Assembly: GCA_964556895.1 (NCBI GenBank)
Contig: CAZKYC010000063.1
Coordinates: 1 to 26,829, forward strand
Direction of reading: 5' to 3'
From: Hinthialibacter sp964556895
GTDB lineage: Bacteria > Hinthialibacterota > Hinthialibacteria > Hinthialibacterales > Hinthialibacteraceae
Length of the DNA stretch: 26,829 bases
The number at the start of each line of letters is the position of its first letter. The stretch's first letter is position 1. Positions 21,602 through 26,829 of the stretch are shown here, one piece after another. The notes beneath the pieces were generated by a model. The model was given only the letters and a program-made list of their open reading frames with translations. It had not been told where the DNA came from and did not search any database. The translations under genes were made by a program, and so were the position numbers.

Positions 21602-22569
21602 AAATTAAATAGCCGAACAAACTTAGCGAATAGATCGTCGTCAAAGTGACCACTCATTTTGTCTTTCATAATTTGTAGGGCTTCAAAAGTTGTCAACGGT
21701 TTTTTGTAACTTCGTTCCATGGTGAGGGCGTCAAAGACGTCGGCAATGGCGCAAATTTTACCATACTCATGAATTTGGTCGCCGGTCAGTTTGTTGGGGT
21801 AGCCTGAACCGTCGTTGCGTTCGTGGTGTTGGCTGACAATGATGGCGCACTCTTCGTTCAATTCGCCTGCTTCTTTTAGTATGCGCAAGCCGCGCTCGGG
21901 GTGTTCGCGCATGACCTCCATCTCTTCGTCGGTTAGGCGGCCCGGTTTGCTTAGAATTCGATAGGGGATTTCTGTTTTGCCAATATCATGCAAAAAGAAC
22001 GCAGAGCCGAGTTTATTTAAATCATGAGACGTATCGTCAGCGAAAAATTGTTTCGCCAATGAGAGCGATAACACACCGACGTTGACCGAATGGGCGTAGG
22101 TATTGTGGTCGTAGGCCGTGATCTTTAATAGTTGCAATGCTGTATCTTTTTCAGACAAAATCATGTCTGACATTTGGCTAAGGGCTGTTTTGGCGACTTT
22201 GATACACTCCGCTTTCGGAGAAGCAAACAATGACTCAATGAGGTTGATAGCGTTCTGATAAACTTTTAACGCTTTTTCTTCGGGGGACAGGTTGGGGTCG
22301 GCGATGGCTAAAATGAGCTGGTCTGACACGAAAAACGGCGCTTCTTGGCTGACTTGGTCTTGTTTGTCAGAATCCGTAAAATTCAGGTCGTCATATTTAA
22401 TATCCCGAACAATAAAATTCTTTCTGGATGAGTTTTTGACGCTGGTGAGTTCTTCTTCGTTGGAAATCACATATTCCAAAAAATCTGATTGGTTAGAAAG
22501 TGTGTGAGGCGGTAACTCAATACACATTCCAACCTTGAGGTCATCAACTGAAACTTTTCTGTGCACCAT
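21598..22569 (-). CDS. HD-GYP-domain cyclic-di-GMP phosphodiesterase with DUF3391 N-terminus
   Basis: 323 aa from ATG 22569. This start has AAGGG about 10 nt upstream and begins exactly at the DUF3391-like domain (RKVSVDDLKVGMCIELP). An earlier in-frame ATG at 22635 would add a Cys-rich stretch (CNGCMLKGC) but has no ribosome binding site. The HD-GYP domain holds His160, the HD pair His194-Asp195 (FFLHDIGKTEIP), His248-His249 and the GYP motif at 256-258 (NDGSGYP), all intact, so it should hydrolyse cyclic di-GMP. There is no receiver or membrane segment. It likely affects motility or biofilm. Stop codons overlap with the amidase gene. Confidence 0.9.
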   Translation of the reverse strand: MVHRKVSVDDLKVGMCIELPPHTLSNQSDFLEYVISNEEELTSVKNSSRKNFIVRDIKYDDLNFTDSDKQDQVSQEAPFFVSDQLILAIADPNLSPEEKALKVYQNAINLIESLFASPKAECIKVAKTALSQMSDMILSEKDTALQLLKITAYDHNTYAHSVNVGVLSLSLAKQFFADDTSHDLNKLGSAFFLHDIGKTEIPYRILSKPGRLTDEEMEVMREHPERGLRILKEAGELNEECAIIVSQHHERNDGSGYPNKLTGDQIHEYGKICAIADVFDALTMERSYKKPLTTFEALQIMKDKMSGHFDDDLFAKFVRLFNF

Positions 22570-22899
22570 TTGTTTACAACCCTTCAACATGCATCCATTA
22601 CAAAGTTTCTCTCTAAAAATGAAAGCAACAAACATACCGAATTTGCCATGTTTTGAGCGAGAAGACCAAGGTCGTTGTAATAAACTTATTTGTTTGTGCT
22701 TATGAATCCAGAAGGGATTAAATCTGTCTCAGAATGAAGTGTGTCGTAACCGAAAACCTTTCTATAAATGATAATGTGGTTGAAGGTGTTACACAGAGTC
22801 TTGGTTTTGTCATTCTCGATTGGCGTTGACAATACGCGCCTGTTTCAAGCAATATGGTAGAAACGAAAGAATGAAATGCTAGTTTTTTTGGAGAAGGAT
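22570..22899. other. Divergent intergenic region
   Basis: This 330-bp stretch separates the HD-GYP gene (-) from the second sulfatase (+). It holds the possible N-terminal extension of the HD-GYP frame (up to 22635) and a candidate promoter at 22826-22855. No repeats, RNA gene or further coding region were seen. Confidence 0.5.
22826..22855 (+). promoter_or_regulatory. Possible promoter for the second sulfatase
   Basis: A perfect TTGACA (22826-22831) is followed after 18 nt by CAATAT (22850-22855), a weak -10 box, about 45 nt before the start codon. Confidence 0.35.
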
Positions 22900-24318
22900 A
22901 TGCAAATTACACCTCAAAACCGTCGGACATTCATCCAATCCGCCTGCGGCGCTGCTGTTGGCTTGTTGATGAACCCTATTGACTCACGAGCCGAACATTA
23001 TAAACAGAATGTAGTCGTAATTTTCTGTGACGACATGGGGTATGGTGACTTGGGCGTGTTTGGCCACCCGACCATCAAGACGCCAAATCTCGACGCGATG
23101 GCGCATGAAGGCCAAAAGTGGACGAACTTCTACTCAGCCGCCAGCGTATGCACTCCTAGCCGGGCTGGCATATTGACGGGTCGTCTGCCGATTCGAAGCG
23201 GCATGTGCAGCAACAAGCGCCGGGTGTTATTTCCTGACTCAGCGGGCGGGCTTCCTCAAAGTGAAATCACAATCGCGCGCGCATTAAAAGGCCAGGGGTA
23301 TGCCACTGGTTGCGTCGGGAAGTGGCACTTGGGCCACCTGCCCGAATATCTACCGACCAATCATGGGTTCGATTCGTACTTTGGCATTCCATACAGCAAC
23401 GACATGGACAAAGCCAAAGACGTGAAAGAACGCGATGCTGAAGGGCGTGAAACGCCAAAGCGGTTTAACGTGCCGTTGATGCGTGATACGGAGATCATTG
23501 AGCGGCCAGCCAACCAATACACCATCACCAAGCGATACAACGAAGAGGCGGTCAAATTTATTGATACGAACAAAGATCAACCGTTCTTCCTGTATTTGGC
23601 CCATAGCCTGCCGCATATTCCCTTGTTCACATCAGACGAGTTTAAGGGGACCAGCGACCGTGGCTTGTATGGCGATGTGATCGAAGAAATTGACCATGGC
23701 GTCGGCCAGATCGTCAAAGCGTTAAAGAAGAACGGCATCGCTGAGAACACATTGGTGGTGTTTACCTCTGATAATGGGCCGTGGCTCCCGTTCAAACAAG
23801 ACGGCGGCTCCGCAGGGCTGTTAAAAGACGGCAAAGGCACCACCTGGGAAGGCGGCATGCGTGAGCCGACCATCTTCTGGCAGCCGGGAAAAATTAAGCC
23901 GGGCGTTGTGCATGGCATCGGCTCTACGTTGGATATCTTTCCGACAGCGTGTAAGGTGGCAGGCGCCAAGGTTCCAAATGATCGTGTCATTGACGGTTTA
24001 GACCTGACGCCGACGTTATATAACGGCGCGCCTAGCCCTCGAAAGACGATGTTCTATTATCGCGGACAAAAGATTTATGCGGTACGCAAGGGCGATTTCA
24101 AAGCCCACTTCATTACCGAAGCGGAATACACCAAAAATAAAAACCACCAAGAACATGAGAAGCCGTTGCTCTTTAATTTGATGCACGACCCGTCTGAAAA
24201 ATATAACATCGCTGATTCACATCCAGACGTGATCAAAGAGATCGCTAGGGTTGTTGAACAACACAAAGCGACCGTTGTGCCCGTAAAAGACCAACTCGCG
24301 GAGAGGATTAAGAAATAG
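22900..24318 (+). CDS. Tat-exported sulfatase (arylsulfatase A type)
   Basis: 472 aa from ATG 22900, which has GGAGAAGGA immediately upstream; an earlier in-frame ATG at 22876 adds eight residues and lacks a ribosome binding site. The leader carries a twin-arginine motif (NRRTFIQS) and hydrophobic segment but no good lipobox, so the product is probably soluble in the periplasm or outside. Active-site residues: Asp44-Asp45, Cys84 in CTPSR (converted to formylglycine), GKWHLG (Lys141, His143), HSLPH (His235), SDNG (Asp291, Asn292) and KGTTWEGG (Lys312). It shares YGIPYSNDM-like and LFTSDEFKG segments with the sulfatase at 353-1804, so the two are paralogues. No maturase is encoded nearby. Confidence 0.94.
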   Translation: MQITPQNRRTFIQSACGAAVGLLMNPIDSRAEHYKQNVVVIFCDDMGYGDLGVFGHPTIKTPNLDAMAHEGQKWTNFYSAASVCTPSRAGILTGRLPIRSGMCSNKRRVLFPDSAGGLPQSEITIARALKGQGYATGCVGKWHLGHLPEYLPTNHGFDSYFGIPYSNDMDKAKDVKERDAEGRETPKRFNVPLMRDTEIIERPANQYTITKRYNEEAVKFIDTNKDQPFFLYLAHSLPHIPLFTSDEFKGTSDRGLYGDVIEEIDHGVGQIVKALKKNGIAENTLVVFTSDNGPWLPFKQDGGSAGLLKDGKGTTWEGGMREPTIFWQPGKIKPGVVHGIGSTLDIFPTACKVAGAKVPNDRVIDGLDLTPTLYNGAPSPRKTMFYYRGQKIYAVRKGDFKAHFITEAEYTKNKNHQEHEKPLLFNLMHDPSEKYNIADSHPDVIKEIARVVEQHKATVVPVKDQLAERIKK

Positions 24319-24345
24319 TGATTTAGATTCTGTTTATGGATTTCT

Positions 24346-24425
24346 GGGGAGGGCGAACCTCCTGGTGAGCCGCGTTTTAGAGACATGCTCTCGGTTGTTA
24401 TTGGCTCATCAAGAGGCTCGCCCTC
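24346..24425. repeat. REP-like long palindrome, copy 2
   Basis: The left arm 24346-24371 and right arm 24403-24425 pair at 20 of 23 positions, with an inner small hairpin (AGAG with CTCT). Outer sequence GGGGAGGGCG and inner TGAGCC/GGCTCA correspond to the element at 2382-2448. Compared with that copy, a C-G pair (2402 with 2428) is replaced by T-A (24366 with 24408) and an A-T pair by G-T, so the stem is conserved while the sequence drifts. It lies 28 nt after the sulfatase stop. Confidence 0.85.
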
Positions 24426-24455
24426 TAACACATTCTGAGAGTGAACCCCGCACCA

Positions 24456-24545
24456 CTAGGCGATGACTTCAGTTGTTTCATCATGAATGTATTGGGCGCC
24501 AAAGGCAAGAACGAGTGTAACGAGTTCAGCCTTTGATCGTTGCAT
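24456..24545 (-). other. Possible 29-codon gene or gene remnant
   Basis: On the minus strand ATG 24545 opens a frame that begins MQRSKAELVTLVLAFGAQY and continues IHDETTEVIA to a TAG. GAGG lies about 11 nt upstream. The amino-acid composition looks like real protein (amphipathic helix then acidic tail), and the frame stays open for 6 codons upstream. I recognise no family. It may be a small protein, the end of a degraded gene, or chance. Confidence 0.25.
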
Positions 24546-24649
24546 ATCAAGGGCAACCTCAGGTTAATTCGCAAAAAAAGGAGCTATTTTGATTAGGCGG
24601 ATTTATCCGTCTACCAAACTCCTCGGCTTTAACTGAGGAGGGCGGTTTC

Positions 24650-26671
24650 TCAATTCGTTATTCGGGCTGGTGTTTGCAGTACATCAAACGGCTCAAGGGT
24701 TTCTAGATTTTCATTTCCAATCGCGTTATATAAATCGGGCAAATCATAGACACGCAATGCGCCGTGTATAGCATTTTCTAATTGGTTTTTTGTGATATCG
24801 GCGTTGATGACGTCGCTCCAGGCGTATAGCCCATGAACCAGCGTAGTTTTTGAAAACAGTTCTGGTTCCAGAAAGGCGGCGTGCGCCGCTGGCGTGGTCA
24901 TCTCTCGATAGGCGATCAGATGGACGGGTTGGCGCACCGCCGGGTCTAAGCGGCTGAGATAGCGCGCCGCGACCATGATATCTTCCGCGCGCATCCCAAC
25001 ATATGAGCGTTTCAACATATACGCCAACAACACATTGCGCCATGAGGTGTTGAAGTGGTTGTGATAAGAGCGCATGGCGTCGACATGTTTGGTTTCGCCC
25101 ACTCCGCGCGGATCAAGCGCTAAGACAACACGCTCTTCACCGAGTTTCTGTTGGGCCATTTCATAGACAGCGTCGCTGTTTTTGCCTTCGCCGTGAACGA
25201 TCAAAACCGGGTCAGCGCTAATCTTCTTTGGTTCATATTTCACTGCGGGTAAAAAGAGAGTCGGCTCTGGCTGTAGGATAAGTTGAGTGACGGTTACGCC
25301 GTCGTTCTCTTCTGAACGAACCTCGTCGATTTCAGGTTCAGCAAGATGATCAAGCGGTAACACTCCAGCGATTTGTCTCACGCTGTTTCGCGCTGCGTCT
25401 TGGGTTGCGTTCTCCCATAAAATTTTACGCTGTTTCGCGAGCCTTTCGTTGATGTCACGGTTGAGGTCATAGACTGATTTGGCCCCTTTAATGTTCATCA
25501 CCTGGCCGCCGGGAGCGCAATAGGTTTCTTCTTCAGAAAGTGGTTTGAGATCGTCGGGCTCAATAATGGTCTCGTCTTCGCCCACAAGCCAGCGCTTCAT
25601 CCATTGCGCCGCCGCTTGCCGCAACGGTTTTGTGAACCCGTGTTCTTCATTGGCTTCAGCGATCTCTATTTTTTGGGGATGCCCCATGATGGTGTAAAAC
25701 CGCTTGGCTTCACGAAATGCCTTCCAGGTTCCTTCGATAGGAAAAAAGTCTCTAGTCGCGGCGCACAGCAGCGTTGGTTTTGGCGCCCGCATGTGGATGT
25801 AGTCGGCGTGGTCCATCCCCATCGCGATCTGGCCGTAGATGTCTTGTTCAGAATCTTGAGGCGGAACCATGCTCAACGTCGAAAGATAACAACTGGGCGC
25901 GGCGACAGCGATTCGGTCGTCGAGCGCCATGAGATAGCTGGTGAGAGTGCCTCCGCCCGAGTTGCCGGTGCATCCGATGCGCCGCGGGTCGATATCATTT
26001 CGGCTGCATAAATAGTCCAACGCGCGGACGCCGTCCCAGATTCTGAATGTGGCCGTGTTACGGCCTACCAACATACTGCCGATGCCTGTCATGGTGTGGC
26101 CCAGCGTCCCGCCGATGAGGGGGGCGCCGTTTTCGTCGAGGAGTTGATAGTGCTCGCCTTGGTCAATGGGGTCATAAATCAACGCTGCCATGCCATTCAG
26201 CGCCAGCAACATACACACGCGCTGATAGCTGTCATACGCTTTTCCATTGGCGCTGTGGCCGCATGGAACCAACACGCCAGGGTAGGGAGGCTTGGAGGCA
26301 GGCAAAAATAACATCGCGCTGACGTAATGGTTGGGCTGGCTTTCGAACAAGATTTTTTCAATGGTGAACCCATCGCCTTCAATGGTTTCGACGATCGTTG
26401 CGTTTAACGGGGTGCGCGTAGGAAAGCCGCCCAGCGATTCGAAGAAATAGTCGCGCAGCCACGCTTGGCGTTCCTTGATTTGCTCTGGCGTTTTGATCGC
26501 CTCGATTTCTTTGGCCCGCCGCGCGAAGGCTGTGTCGCGCAGCTCGCCCAAATACGCTTCCATCATTCGACTGGGCGTTACATCGTCGATGACGTCTGGC
26601 AAGACGTTAGGGATTTCAGCGGAAACAGCAACCGCAGCAGTCAGAATCAACAACACGATAGGTTTGATCAT
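24650..26671 (-). CDS. Exported two-domain alpha/beta hydrolase (acetyl-esterase-like)
   Basis: 673 aa with a signal peptide (MIKPIVLLILTAAVAVSA). The first hydrolase domain (about residues 80-360) carries a complete apparent triad: Ser238 in GCTGNSGGGT, Asp308 in CAATRDFF and His344 in NEEHGFTKPL. PCGHSANGKA may form the oxyanion region. The second half (about 470-650) again looks like an alpha/beta-hydrolase core (DPVLIVHGEGKNSD, VLALDPRGVGE, PVHLIAYREMTTPAAHAAFLEP), but the nucleophile elbow lacks G-x-S-x-G, so it is probably inactive. The family is common next to sulfatases in polysaccharide degraders and is often annotated as acetyl xylan esterase; the real substrate is unknown. The ribosome binding site is GGGAGA 7 nt before ATG. 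Confidence 0.82.
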   Translation of the reverse strand: MIKPIVLLILTAAVAVSAEIPNVLPDVIDDVTPSRMMEAYLGELRDTAFARRAKEIEAIKTPEQIKERQAWLRDYFFESLGGFPTRTPLNATIVETIEGDGFTIEKILFESQPNHYVSAMLFLPASKPPYPGVLVPCGHSANGKAYDSYQRVCMLLALNGMAALIYDPIDQGEHYQLLDENGAPLIGGTLGHTMTGIGSMLVGRNTATFRIWDGVRALDYLCSRNDIDPRRIGCTGNSGGGTLTSYLMALDDRIAVAAPSCYLSTLSMVPPQDSEQDIYGQIAMGMDHADYIHMRAPKPTLLCAATRDFFPIEGTWKAFREAKRFYTIMGHPQKIEIAEANEEHGFTKPLRQAAAQWMKRWLVGEDETIIEPDDLKPLSEEETYCAPGGQVMNIKGAKSVYDLNRDINERLAKQRKILWENATQDAARNSVRQIAGVLPLDHLAEPEIDEVRSEENDGVTVTQLILQPEPTLFLPAVKYEPKKISADPVLIVHGEGKNSDAVYEMAQQKLGEERVVLALDPRGVGETKHVDAMRSYHNHFNTSWRNVLLAYMLKRSYVGMRAEDIMVAARYLSRLDPAVRQPVHLIAYREMTTPAAHAAFLEPELFSKTTLVHGLYAWSDVINADITKNQLENAIHGALRVYDLPDLYNAIGNENLETLEPFDVLQTPARITN

Positions 26672-26782
26672 GGTGGTCTCCCTGTTTTGGTTATTTCAGC
26701 CGATTGACAAAAAACGCAGTTGGTTGTTCATGGTGACTCATGAGTGGAATCTTCTTTTCTGTCGCTTTATGTTTAAAAAAAC

Positions 26783-26829
26783 GGCTCATCCGGGATTTGG
26801 ATACGTTCTCTCAAATTGAATTAAAATTT
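26783..26829 (+). repeat. 47-bp terminal repeat, right copy
   Basis: It matches the reverse complement of 219-265 at 46 of 47 positions and ends exactly at the last base of the window, so its full extent is unknown. In the plus-strand frame it encodes AHPGFGYVLSN and a stop. The DNA just inside it (26672-26782) is unrelated to the DNA inside the left copy and carries nothing I can identify except a 10-bp palindrome, ACTCATGAGT. Confidence 0.8.

Larger units (their letters stand above)
24319..24649. other. Convergent intergenic region
   Basis: 331 bp between the second sulfatase and the minus-strand hydrolase. It contains the palindrome at 24346-24425, a 29-codon minus-strand frame (24456-24545), and a short hairpin near 24620-24640 (CCTCGG with CTGAGG) just past the hydrolase stop codon that may aid its termination. 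Confidence 0.5.

Noticed and set aside
26475..26819. 114-codon plus-strand frame at the right end
   Set aside because: Most of it is antisense to the signal peptide and N-terminus of the hydrolase; only its last codons coincide with the 47-bp repeat's AHPGFGYVLSN tail.
1..26829. CRISPR arrays, rRNA and tRNA genes
   Set aside because: No regularly spaced direct repeats and no rRNA or complete tRNA cloverleaf were seen in any intergenic region.

Overview
The window looks like a chromosomal piece of a free-living heterotrophic bacterium of moderate GC content. Two formylglycine-type sulfatases, a Gfo/Idh/MocA oxidoreductase and an enolase-superfamily protein all carry twin-arginine leaders. They sit with a secreted parallel beta-helix protein and a secreted alpha/beta hydrolase. 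This profile is familiar from Planctomycetes, Lentisphaerae, Hydrogenedentes and similar degraders of sulfated polysaccharides. That placement is an inference from gene style; there is no rRNA or other marker here to confirm it.

Layout. 1-352: no intact gene; a palindromic element, a 47-bp sequence that recurs inverted at the far end of the window, and a broken antitoxin-like gene. 353-3621: Tat-lipoprotein sulfatase (-), exported Dabb-domain protein (+), Tat-exported Gfo/Idh/MocA protein (-). 3715-3900: an element with terminal inverted repeats. 4007-7945: proA, nadD and a beta-helix protein (+). 7946-9102: a truncated DUF2283 gene and an unidentified membrane protein (-). 9198-10915: PLP aminotransferase and a TTG-started unknown gene, translationally coupled. 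11132-13814: gap, pgk and secG, with hairpin terminators after gap and after secG. 14056-15252: GT4 glycosyltransferase. 15323-17948: a surE-dedA-rtcB operon (-) with a good promoter. 18123-22569: YceI lipoprotein (+), Tat enolase-superfamily protein (-), amidase (+), HD-GYP protein (-). 22900-26671: second sulfatase (+) and a two-domain exported hydrolase (-).

The core genes cover proline and NAD synthesis, lower glycolysis, secretion, RNA repair and nucleotide hydrolysis. The exported proteins plausibly work together outside the cytoplasm on sulfated or esterified carbohydrate: sulfatases remove sulfate, the hydrolase may remove acyl groups, the beta-helix protein may bind or cleave the polymer, and the exported oxidoreductase and enolase-family proteins would act on released sugars or sugar acids. 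No sulfatase-maturing enzyme, sugar transporter or dedicated regulator is present here.

The most unusual content is non-coding. There are at least two families of palindromic intergenic elements. One (about 186 bp, with 15-bp terminal inverted repeats and a structured 76-80-nt core) has two full copies and a solo 14-bp-stem hairpin. The other (67-80 bp) has two copies whose arms differ by compensatory changes. Three gene remnants missed by length-based gene calling (antitoxin-like, DUF2283, and a 29-codon orphan) lie in the same intergenic regions. No tRNA, rRNA or CRISPR array was seen.
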